A stretch of 64,000 nucleotides of DNA. Source: an uncultured Oscillospiraceae bacterium (GTDB lineage: Bacteria > Bacillota > Clostridia > Oscillospirales > Oscillospiraceae). Below, piece after piece: positions 54,287-61,375 of the stretch; positions within the stretch are counted from its first letter, which is position 1; the number at the start of each line of letters is the position of its first letter. The stretch is from the NCBI GenBank assembly GCA_947625815.1, contig CANQPU010000008.1:34075-98074 (forward strand), in the 5' to 3' direction. The position numbers and the translations under genes were made by a program. Below the pieces are notes generated by a model. The model did not search any database. It was not told the origin of the DNA and saw nothing but the letters and a program-made list of their open reading frames with translations.

Positions 54287-54313
54287 CCCCCGGACGAATG
54301 TCCGGGGGTTTTT
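54287..54313 (+). terminator. Terminator of the XRE-controlled unit
   Basis: CCCCCGGAC / GTCCGGGGG hairpin with GAAT loop, then TTTTT. Confidence 0.9.
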
Positions 54314-54324
54314 GCTGTTTGGGG

Positions 54325-54353
54325 GTGACAGCCGGGGAAAACCGTTGTATAAT
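54325..54353 (+). promoter_or_regulatory. Promoter of MATE gene
   Basis: GTGACA (54325-54330), 17-base spacer, TATAAT (54348-54353). Confidence 0.75.
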
Positions 54354-54392
54354 AGAATACCGATTTAAAATGGGACTGCGGGAGGCGAGAAT

Positions 54393-55724
54393 GTGGCCAA
54401 AACGGACATGACGCGCGGGTCCGTCACCCGGCATCTGCTCAGATACACCGTCCCCATGGTGCTGGGGAACATCCTGCAGCTCACCTACAACGCGGCGGAT
54501 TCCCTCATCATCAGCAAGAACCTGGGGGACGAGGCGCTGGCGGCGGTGAGTGTCTCCGACCCCATCATGACCGTCATGGTGCTGGGGGCCTCCGGCATGG
54601 GCATCGGCGCCTCCGTGCTGATGAGCCGGTTTTACGGCCAGGGGGACCGGGAAAAGCTGCGGCGGGAGTTCTCCACCACCGTCATCTTCGGCGCGGTCTT
54701 CTCCTTTTTGGTGTTTATCCTGGGCTCCGTCTTTGCCGACAGGCTCTTGCGGCTCATCAGGACCCCGGCGGAGGCCTTCGATATGGCCCTGACCTATCTG
54801 CGCGTCATCCTGGTGGGGTTCCTGTTCACGTTCCAGTACAACATCCTCTCCTCGGCGCTCCGGGCGATCGGGGACTCCAGGACCTCCGTCTGGTTCCTGG
54901 GCCTCTCCTGCGGCCTCAACATCTGCCTGGACCTGCTCTTTGTGGCGGTCCTGCACATGGGCGTGGCGGGGGCGGGGCTGGCCACGGTGATCGCCGAGGC
55001 TGTCAGCGTGGTCCTCTGCGCCGCCTGGATCGTCCGGCGCGTCCCGGAGCTGTCCCTGACGCGCAAGGAGTTCAGGATCGACCGGCCCCTCCTGGCCGAG
55101 ACTGTGAAAAACGGGGCGCTGACGGCCCTTCAGCAGGCCGCCCAGCCGGTGGGGAAGCTGCTGATCCAGCGGACCATCAACCTCCAGGGCGTGACGGCGG
55201 TGGACGCCTTCAACAACGCCTGCCGCATTGACGACTACGCCCGCATCCCCACCCAGAGCCTGGGCAGCGCCATCATGACCTGCACTGCCCAGAACCGGGG
55301 CGCCGGGGAGCGTGAGCGGGTGCGGGAGTCCTTCCGCCGGGGACTGCTCATCGCCCTGTGCTATTATCCCATCATTTTCGCGGTCGTCCAGCTCCTGAAG
55401 GCCCCGGCCATGCGGCTGCTCTCCCCGGACGGGAGCGAGGCCATCGTGGAGGCGGGCGTGGCGTATCTGGCCGTGAAGGCCTGGTTTTTCGTGATGCCGG
55501 GCCTCACCAACGCCATCCAGGGCTTTTTCCGGGGCCTGGGCTCCATGACCGTGGTGCTGATCTCCACCGTCATCCAGATCGGCGTCCGCACCGTCTGCGT
55601 CTTTCTGTGGGTGCCGGCCCTGGGCATCGTAGGCGAGGCCTACGCCTGCGCCGCCGGGTGGACCTGCATGATCGTCTTTGAATTTACGCTGTATTTTGTG
55701 AGAAGGAAAAAGGGCTTGATATAA
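54393..55724 (+). CDS. MATE family multidrug/Na+ antiporter
   Basis: 443-residue exporter with twelve predicted membrane segments in two homologous halves (MATE_efflux, about 18-178 and 240-400). The N-terminal SVTRHLLRYTVPMVLGNILQ and LSSALRAIGDSRT are typical of the family. Substrate not predictable; cation-driven drug export is usual. The start is a GTG 8 bases after GGGAGG. Single gene between its own promoter and terminator; no regulator directly attached. Confidence 0.92.
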   Translation: MAKTDMTRGSVTRHLLRYTVPMVLGNILQLTYNAADSLIISKNLGDEALAAVSVSDPIMTVMVLGASGMGIGASVLMSRFYGQGDREKLRREFSTTVIFGAVFSFLVFILGSVFADRLLRLIRTPAEAFDMALTYLRVILVGFLFTFQYNILSSALRAIGDSRTSVWFLGLSCGLNICLDLLFVAVLHMGVAGAGLATVIAEAVSVVLCAAWIVRRVPELSLTRKEFRIDRPLLAETVKNGALTALQQAAQPVGKLLIQRTINLQGVTAVDAFNNACRIDDYARIPTQSLGSAIMTCTAQNRGAGERERVRESFRRGLLIALCYYPIIFAVVQLLKAPAMRLLSPDGSEAIVEAGVAYLAVKAWFFVMPGLTNAIQGFFRGLGSMTVVLISTVIQIGVRTVCVFLWVPALGIVGEAYACAAGWTCMIVFEFTLYFVRRKKGLI

Positions 55725-55758
55725 AAAGCGGCGCTCCGGCTTGGAGCGCCGCTTTTTT
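55723..55758. terminator. Bidirectional terminator MATE/BlaR1-like gene
   Basis: AGCGGCGCTCC / GGAGCGCCGCT hairpin flanked by AAAA and TTTTTT. Confidence 0.9.
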
Positions 55759-55776
55759 CTAAATGTCCCTCCCGCG

Positions 55777-57165
55777 TCAGCCGATGCGTACCTCGGCGTC
55801 GGGGGCCTCCGCCTCCCGGAGGAAGGGGTCGCCGTCCCGGACCCCAATGTAATAAAAGTTGTCGGACCCATCGGACAGGTATACAAGGCCCTCCTGCGTC
55901 ACCCGGAGACGGATATACGCCTCGTAGTCCTCCATGGTGCCGCCCACGTTCTGAAGGACGCCCTCGCTGACCTCCACCACAGTTCCGCCCACCAGGTGCT
56001 GGCGCTTCTCCGTGAGGGTGACTACGCCGTCAGAATACGTCCACGTCCCCATGCCGATGTGACTTGAGTAGATGGTCTCGTAGTACTGGAAGGTGTGGTC
56101 CTCATAGAGCCTGACGGTGAAGATGTTGGGACCGAACCGGTCCGGCAAGTCCCCGGCGAATTTGTAGCTGCCGAAAAGCTCCGAGACGGGCTCCTCCGCG
56201 GGCTCGGGGGCCTTCTCGTCGCGCGCGGGGTCCGTCAGGAAGCAGACGGCCAGTACGGCGCAGACCAGGAGCGACGCCAGGGTGATCCAGAGCGCCGGTT
56301 TTTTCCAGGAGAGGATGTTTTTGACGCGTCCGGTCAGCCGTCCCTCCCCGAAGGCCACAGGGCAGGCCGCCACGTGCCGGTGAAAGGTGACGGCGGCCAG
56401 GAGCGCCTGGGAATAGGGCTTTTTCGCGTCGGGCCCCAGCTGGGAGAGGACCTTTTCGTCGCAGGCCAGCTCGATGTCCCGGGAGAGGAGCCCGTAGGCC
56501 AGCCACAGGAGGGGATTGAACCAGTAGACCGCCAGCAGGAGGAAGGCCAGGGGCTTGATGAGATGGTCGCGCCGGCCGATGTGGGCCCGCTCATGGGCCA
56601 GCACATACTCCCGGACGGAGGGGTCCAGCCCATCCGGCAGGTAGATGACGGGCCGGAAAACGCCGAAAACGAAGGGCGAGGGCACCGCGGCGGACTCCCG
56701 GACGCCCTTTTCCGTCTCCGCGGCGCCCCGGACGCGGCGGCGGAGGAGCAGGGCGGAGAGGACGAAATACCCCGCCATGACCAGGAACCCCGCCAGCCAC
56801 ACCCACCCGGCGGCCCAGGTCAGCGCATGGAGAGGGTTGACGGAGTCGCCGGGATGGGGGGAGAATACCCGGGAGAAGGAGGGGTTCACGGCCCTGTCCA
56901 GAGGGGGTATGCCGGTGGTGAGCGAGGGGGAGGAGGCATAGCGGACGGTGGACAGGGAGAGGGTCTCGCGGGAGGGGACAAGGCTCAGGACGCTCTCCAC
57001 GGAGAAGGGCAGTACCAGCCGAAGACCCACCAGCCCCCACATGAGCACCCGCACGGACTTGGGCACGCGTGTCCGGCCAAGCACGAGCCGGAGCGCCAGC
57101 ACGGCCAGCACCAGCCAGCCGGCCTGGATGCTGATGTTCAGCAGCTTCAGAAAGACGGCGTCCAC
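55777..57165 (-). CDS. BlaR1/MecR1-like M56 metallopeptidase
   Basis: 462 residues: four membrane segments with the zinc protease motif HERAH (in LAHERAHIGRRDHL, near residue 190) in a cytoplasmic loop. Unlike classical BlaR1, it has no C-terminal penicillin-binding sensor; instead it ends in about 120 residues of beta-rich extracellular domain (LFGSYKFAGDLPDRF ... GTWTYSDGVVTLTE). The ligand is therefore probably not a beta-lactam by the known mechanism. It follows the BlaI-like gene after 2 bases; such pairs work by cleavage of the repressor after sensing. Confidence 0.9.
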   Translation of the reverse strand: MDAVFLKLLNISIQAGWLVLAVLALRLVLGRTRVPKSVRVLMWGLVGLRLVLPFSVESVLSLVPSRETLSLSTVRYASSPSLTTGIPPLDRAVNPSFSRVFSPHPGDSVNPLHALTWAAGWVWLAGFLVMAGYFVLSALLLRRRVRGAAETEKGVRESAAVPSPFVFGVFRPVIYLPDGLDPSVREYVLAHERAHIGRRDHLIKPLAFLLLAVYWFNPLLWLAYGLLSRDIELACDEKVLSQLGPDAKKPYSQALLAAVTFHRHVAACPVAFGEGRLTGRVKNILSWKKPALWITLASLLVCAVLAVCFLTDPARDEKAPEPAEEPVSELFGSYKFAGDLPDRFGPNIFTVRLYEDHTFQYYETIYSSHIGMGTWTYSDGVVTLTEKRQHLVGGTVVEVSEGVLQNVGGTMEDYEAYIRLRVTQEGLVYLSDGSDNFYYIGVRDGDPFLREAEAPDAEVRIG

Positions 57166-57167
57166 GC

Positions 57168-57533
57168 TTATCCCTCCTCCTCAAATTCGTCGATGAGGCG
57201 GCGGATGTCCTCCAGCTCCTTTTTGGTGACGCCCCGGTGGCGGGCGAAGGCCGCCACAAAGGCGGGGAGCGACCCCTCGAAGGCCCGGTCCATCAGCTCC
57301 TCCATCCGGGCGGACTGGGCCTCCTGCTTGCTGACCAGGGAGGTGACGGTGGCGCTCTCGTTTTTGAGGACCCCCCGCTCACAGAGCCGCCGGAGGACCG
57401 TGTAGGTGGTGGCCTTCGACCAGCCCAGCCGCTCCCGGCTCAGACGCACAAGCTCCGTGGAGTTCACCGGCTCCGTCTCCCAGACGATCAGGCACAGACG
57501 GTATTCGCTGTCAAAGATCTTTGGCGTGTCCAC
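57168..57533 (-). CDS. BlaI/MecI/CopY-family repressor
   Basis: 121 residues: N-terminal winged helix (about 5-75, including GWSKATTYTVLRRLCERG) and a C-terminal dimerisation helix region. The family represses its own operon and is inactivated by a BlaR1-type protease. I chose the GTG at 57533, 6 bases after GAGGTG; the in-frame TTG at 57566 would lie upstream of that site. Two inverted repeats at 57547-57582 overlap the promoter and are the likely operators. No beta-lactamase gene is adjacent; the PBP gene is 9 kb away. Confidence 0.92.
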   Translation of the reverse strand: MDTPKIFDSEYRLCLIVWETEPVNSTELVRLSRERLGWSKATTYTVLRRLCERGVLKNESATVTSLVSKQEAQSARMEELMDRAFEGSLPAFVAAFARHRGVTKKELEDIRRLIDEFEEEG

Positions 57534-57546
57534 AGGGTTCACCTCG

Positions 57547-57582
57547 GGTTTAATGGGATAAACCAAGTTTAACAGATTAAAC
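57547..57582. promoter_or_regulatory. Two BlaI-type operators
   Basis: GGTTTA-N6-TAAACC (57547-57564) and GTTTAA-CAGA-TTAAAC (57567-57582), centres 19 bases apart. The second covers the -10 and spacer of the repressor promoter. Confidence 0.75.
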
Positions 57583-57594
57583 CTTAGCTGTCAA
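57566..57594 (-). promoter_or_regulatory. Promoter of the BlaI-BlaR1-like operon
   Basis: TTGACA (57594-57589), 17-base spacer, TAAACT (57571-57566). Confidence 0.8.
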
Positions 57595-57605
57595 GAGGGA
57601 AGCCG

Positions 57606-57633
57606 TTGATTTTCCGGTTTTTTGTGGTATAAT
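57606..57633 (+). promoter_or_regulatory. Promoter of nadE-mnmE
   Basis: TTGATT (57606-57611), 16-base spacer ending TGG, TATAAT (57628-57633). The -10 is the first half of a 28-bp palindrome. Confidence 0.7.
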
Positions 57634-57745
57634 ATCCGCAGTAGCGGATATTATATTTGTTTTACGCCGTTTTTCTCCCCGGCTGATGCCGGGAACCGAA
57701 AAACATGGCGAATATGCCACAAAATCAGAGATTTTGTGGCATATT
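57628..57745 (+). promoter_or_regulatory. Palindrome-rich nadE leader
   Basis: Three inverted repeats before nadE: TATAATATCCGC / GCGGATATTATA (57628-57655, loop AGTA), CCCGGC / GCCGGG (57678-57693) and AATATGCCACAAAATC / GATTTTGTGGCATATT (57711-57745, loop AGA). The first sits on the promoter and may bind a repressor; the last would form a 16-bp RNA stem 31 bases before the ATG. No T-run follows it. Confidence 0.65.
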
Positions 57746-57776
57746 GAAACAAAATGACCTGTGCGGAGGGATCGAT

Positions 57777-59708
57777 ATGCGCGATGGATTCATAAAGGTG
57801 GCGGCGGCCACGCCGAAGATCCGGGTGGCCGACTGCGCGTATAACGCCGGGGAGATCGTCAGGCTCTGCCGGGAGGCGGCGGCGCTGGGCGTGAAGATTC
57901 TCGCCTTCCCGGAGCTGTGCGTGACGGGCTACACCTGCGGGGACCTCTTTTTGCAGGACACGCTTATCGACGCCGCCGCCGGGGCCCTTACGCGGATCGC
58001 GGAGGAGACGGCGGGGCTCGATATGCTCATCGCCCTGGGGTGCCCGGTGCGGGACCAATGGAGCGGCAAGCTCTATAACTGCGCGGCCATACTCAACCGG
58101 GGAAAGCTGCGGGGACTGCGCCCGAAAAGGATGCTCCCCAACTACGGGGAGTTTTACGAGCAGCGCTGGTTCACCGCCGGCGGCGAGGGCTGGAGCGGCG
58201 ATGTGAGGATCGGGGGACAGCGCTTTGACGCGCGGATCGACACCGACGGCTATTTCTCCTGCGAAGCCCTGCCGGAGCTCACCGTGGGCGTGGAGATCTG
58301 CGAGGACCTGTGGGCCCCGGACCCGCCCTCCACCGGCCTTGCCCGCGCCGGGGCCGCGGTGATCCTGAACCTGTCCGCCTCCAACGAGCTGGTGGGCAAG
58401 GCCGCCTACCGCCGGGAGCTGGTGAAAAACCAGTCCGCGCGGCTCCACTGCGCCTACATTTTTGCCGACGCCGGGGAGGGGGAGAGCTCCACCGACCTTG
58501 TGTTCGCCGGCCACAACCTCATCGCCGAGAACGGCGTGATCCTGGCGGAGAGCCGGTTCAGAACGGGCCTCACCGTCACGGAGATCGACATCCGGCGCCT
58601 TCTCTATGACCGCCGCCGCAACACCACCTTCACCAAGAAAAAGCTGGCGGAGGAGTTTTGGCGGGCACCCTTTGAGCTTGATATAACCGATACCGTCCTC
58701 ACCAGGCCCGTGGGGCGCAATCCCTTCGTCCCCACGGAAAAGGACCAGCGGGAGGAGCGGTGCCGGGAGATCTTCGCCATCCAGACCCAGGGCCTCAAAA
58801 AGCGCCTGGAGCACACGGACTCCAAAAAGCTGGTCGTCGGCGTCTCCGGGGGGCTGGACTCCACCCTGGCTATGCTGGTCTCCGCCATGGCCGCCCGGGA
58901 GCTGGGGCTTTCCCCGGACGCCCTTGTGGCCGTCATCATGCCGTGCTTTGGCACCACGGAGCGCACCAAATCCAACGCCACGGTGCTGGCCGGGAAGCTG
59001 GGGGCGGAGCTGCGGGTGGTGGACATCACCAAATCCGTCCGCCAGCACTTTAAGGACATCGGGCACGACGAGCTTGACCGCTCCGTCACCTATGAGAACG
59101 CCCAGGCCCGGGAGCGGACCCAGGTGCTGATGGACATCGCCAATTCCGTAAACGGTCTGGTGGTGGGCACCGGGGACCTCAGTGAGCTGGCTCTGGGCTG
59201 GGCCACCTACAACGGCGACCACATGAGCATGTACGGCGTCAACGCCGGGGTGCCCAAGACCCTGGTGCGCTACGTGGTGGGCTGGTACGCCGACGCCTGC
59301 GGCGACGCCGGGCTCGCCGCCGTTTTGAACGACATCCTGGCCACCCCCGTGTCCCCGGAGCTTTTACCGGCGGAGAACGGGGAGATCTCCCAGAAAACCG
59401 AGGACCTGGTGGGGCCCTACGAGCTCCACGACTTCTTCCTCTACTACTTCGTCCGCTGGGGGATGGGGCCCGGGAAGATCTACCGCCTGGCCAAATACGC
59501 CTTCGCGGGGGTCTATGACGACGGGACGATCTTAAAGTGGCTGCGCACCTTCGTCCGCCGGTTCTTCGCCCAGCAGTTCAAGCGCTCCTGCCTGCCCGAC
59601 GGGCCCAAGGTGGGCTCGGTGGCCCTCTCCCCCCGGGGCGACTGGCGGATGCCCTCGGACGCCGTGGCAAAAGCGTGGCTGGATGAGCTGGAGGGCCTCC
59701 ATGAGTGA
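57777..59708 (+). CDS. nadE: Glutamine-dependent NAD+ synthetase
   Basis: Last step of NAD+ synthesis, amidating deamido-NAD+ with ammonia from glutamine (643 aa). The N-terminal nitrilase-type glutaminase domain has Glu (AFPELCVTGYTCGDL), Lys (KRMLPNYGEFYEQRWF) and Cys (GVEICEDLW); the C-terminal synthetase has the PP-loop GVSGGLDSTLA and the GDLSELALGW motif. Start: ATG after GGAGGG; the longer frame would include the leader palindrome. Its stop overlaps the mnmE start region by 8 bases. Regulation through the palindromic leader is likely. Confidence 0.96.
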   Translation: MRDGFIKVAAATPKIRVADCAYNAGEIVRLCREAAALGVKILAFPELCVTGYTCGDLFLQDTLIDAAAGALTRIAEETAGLDMLIALGCPVRDQWSGKLYNCAAILNRGKLRGLRPKRMLPNYGEFYEQRWFTAGGEGWSGDVRIGGQRFDARIDTDGYFSCEALPELTVGVEICEDLWAPDPPSTGLARAGAAVILNLSASNELVGKAAYRRELVKNQSARLHCAYIFADAGEGESSTDLVFAGHNLIAENGVILAESRFRTGLTVTEIDIRRLLYDRRRNTTFTKKKLAEEFWRAPFELDITDTVLTRPVGRNPFVPTEKDQREERCREIFAIQTQGLKKRLEHTDSKKLVVGVSGGLDSTLAMLVSAMAARELGLSPDALVAVIMPCFGTTERTKSNATVLAGKLGAELRVVDITKSVRQHFKDIGHDELDRSVTYENAQARERTQVLMDIANSVNGLVVGTGDLSELALGWATYNGDHMSMYGVNAGVPKTLVRYVVGWYADACGDAGLAAVLNDILATPVSPELLPAENGEISQKTEDLVGPYELHDFFLYYFVRWGMGPGKIYRLAKYAFAGVYDDGTILKWLRTFVRRFFAQQFKRSCLPDGPKVGSVALSPRGDWRMPSDAVAKAWLDELEGLHE

Positions 59709-61053
59709 CCTTATCGCGGCGGCCGCCACCGGGAATGTCCGCTCGGCCATCGGGATCATCCGGCTCTCCGGGGACGGCGCGGTGGAGTGCGCCGACCGGG
59801 TGTTCCGGGCGGGGAGCGGCCGGAAAATGGCGGACACGGCCTCCAACAGGCTGGTGTACGGCGGGGTATATGACGGCTCCGGGGCGCTTCTGGACACCTG
59901 CATGTGCACGGTCTCCCGCGCGCCCCACAGCTACACCGGGGAGGACACGGCGGAGATCCAGTGCCACGGCTCCCCCGCGGCCCTCTCGGCGATCCTGTCC
60001 GAGCTTTTCCGCCTCGGCGCCCGTCAGGCGCGGCCGGGGGAATTCACCAAGCGGGCCTTTTTGAACGGCAAGCTGGACCTGACCCAGGCCGAGGCGGTCA
60101 TTGACCTCATCGACGCCGAGACCCGGGAGGCGGCGAGGAACGCCTCGGGCCAGCTCGGCGGCGCCGTCACGCGGAAGACCGACGCGGTGTACAGCCGGCT
60201 TCTGGACATCGCCGCCCATTTCCACGCGGTAGTGGACTGGCCCGACGAGGACGTGGAGGACTTCGAGACCAAAAATTATCTCGACACTCTGAATAACGCC
60301 GAAGATACCCTCTCCCGGCTCCTCGACACCTTTGAGCGGGGGCGCATCCTGCGGGACGGCGTGAGGACCGCCATCGTGGGCAGGCCCAATGTGGGCAAAT
60401 CCTCCCTGCTCAACGCCCTTCTGGGCTTTGACCGGGCCATCGTCACCGACGTGCCCGGCACCACCCGGGATACGGTGGAGGAGAAGTGCGTCCTGGGCGG
60501 CGCGCTCCTGCGCCTCGTGGACACCGCCGGCATCCGCGAAAGCGCCGACGCGGTGGAGCGGCTGGGCGTGGAGCGGTCCGTGAGGGCCATGGAGTCGGCG
60601 GATCTGGTCATCGCCGTGCTGGACGCCTCCCGGCCCATAACGCCGGAGGACGCGGACATCGCCAAAAGGGCCTCGGTCATCGTGCTCAACAAATCGGACC
60701 TTCCCACGAAGGCCCTTCTGCCGCCGGAGCTTGCGGGCATCCCCGCCGTCCGGCTCAGCGCCAGAACGGGGGAGGGGATCCCCGACCTTGCCCGGGCCGT
60801 GGAGCGCCTTGTCCCCGGCGCCGCCGACGCGCCGGCGGGGGAGATCCTGACCAACGCCCGCCAGGCCGGCGAGGTGGCCGCGGCGCTGGAGAGCGTCCGG
60901 GCCGCCCGGGACGCCGTGGTGGACGGCGTCACGCCTGACGCGGTGCTGACGGAGCTGGAATCCGCCATGGAGGCGCTGGGGAGGCTCTCGGGGAAAACGC
61001 TGGCCTCCGACGTGACCGACCGCGTCTTTGAGCGCTTCTGCGTGGGGAAATGA
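59701..61053 (+). CDS. mnmE: tRNA modification GTPase MnmE
   Basis: Works with MnmG to make 5-carboxymethylaminomethyl-uridine at U34 of tRNAs (450 aa). The N-terminal formyl-THF-binding domain, helical domain and inserted G domain are complete: G1 GRPNVGKSS, G2 GTTRD, G3 DTAG, G4 NKSD. The C-terminal FCVGK carries the catalytic cysteine of the usual FC(I/V)GK. The start ATG lies inside the nadE end (8-base overlap). mnmG is not in the window. Confidence 0.97.
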   Translation: MSDLIAAAATGNVRSAIGIIRLSGDGAVECADRVFRAGSGRKMADTASNRLVYGGVYDGSGALLDTCMCTVSRAPHSYTGEDTAEIQCHGSPAALSAILSELFRLGARQARPGEFTKRAFLNGKLDLTQAEAVIDLIDAETREAARNASGQLGGAVTRKTDAVYSRLLDIAAHFHAVVDWPDEDVEDFETKNYLDTLNNAEDTLSRLLDTFERGRILRDGVRTAIVGRPNVGKSSLLNALLGFDRAIVTDVPGTTRDTVEEKCVLGGALLRLVDTAGIRESADAVERLGVERSVRAMESADLVIAVLDASRPITPEDADIAKRASVIVLNKSDLPTKALLPPELAGIPAVRLSARTGEGIPDLARAVERLVPGAADAPAGEILTNARQAGEVAAALESVRAARDAVVDGVTPDAVLTELESAMEALGRLSGKTLASDVTDRVFERFCVGK

Positions 61054-61077
61054 GACGCGCGGGAATATCCCGATGGG

Positions 61078-61125
61078 ACCGCTTTTTCGCCAAAAGGACG
61101 GCTTTTTGGTGAAAAAGCGGTTTTT
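61078..61125 (+). terminator. Terminator of nadE-mnmE
   Basis: 18-bp stem ACCGCTTTTTCgCCAAAA / TTTTGGtGAAAAAGCGGT with an 8-base loop, followed by TTTT; the ABC-transporter promoter starts right after it. Confidence 0.85.
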
Positions 61126-61126
61126 C

Positions 61127-61155
61127 TTGACATTTTTGAGGGATTATGGTATGAT
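61127..61155 (+). promoter_or_regulatory. Promoter of leader peptide-ABC exporter
   Basis: TTGACA (61127-61132), 17-base spacer ending TGG, TATGAT (61150-61155): near-consensus with extended -10. Leader of about 210 bases follows. Confidence 0.85.
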
Positions 61156-61250
61156 GGCGCAGGTTTGGGCCAAAGGAGGGATGCTGTACCCATGCGGAAA
61201 AGAAACGAAAGAAACATTTGATCAAATCATGAAAGAAAGGAGACAGGAAC

Positions 61251-61304
61251 ATGTTTGACAGAAGAACATACGGTTTACGGCTGAGCTGTGACCTCGTTGG
61301 ATGA
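61251..61304 (+). CDS. 17-residue leader peptide
   Basis: MFDRRTYGLRLSCDLVG followed by TGA. It has the strongest ribosome site of the leader (AAAGGAGA, 7 bases before the ATG). Its stop codon (61302-61304) lies within the 5' arm of the terminator hairpin, so a ribosome held near the end of the peptide would block the hairpin. A second small frame (61181-61258, 25 codons) overlaps its first codons and ends at 61258. This is the layout of drug- or amino-acid-induced attenuators. Confidence 0.65.
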   Translation: MFDRRTYGLRLSCDLVG

Positions 61305-61348
61305 GGCGATGATCTGAGCTTGCGCCGGTCGTCGCCTCATCTGTTTTT
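61300..61348 (+). terminator. Attenuator terminator before the ABC exporter
   Basis: GATGAGGCGA (61300-61309) pairs with TCGCCTCATC (61332-61341), followed by TGTTTTTT. It lies between promoter and exporter, so it must be passed for expression. Confidence 0.75.
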
Positions 61349-61375
61349 TGGAAAAACAGAAAGGATTGACCGGCA

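Noticed and set aside
61028..61258. 76-codon frame across mnmE end and the leader
   Set aside because: Begins inside mnmE and reads through the terminator; only its last 25 codons (from 61181) lie downstream of the promoter, and their ribosome site is too close to the ATG.
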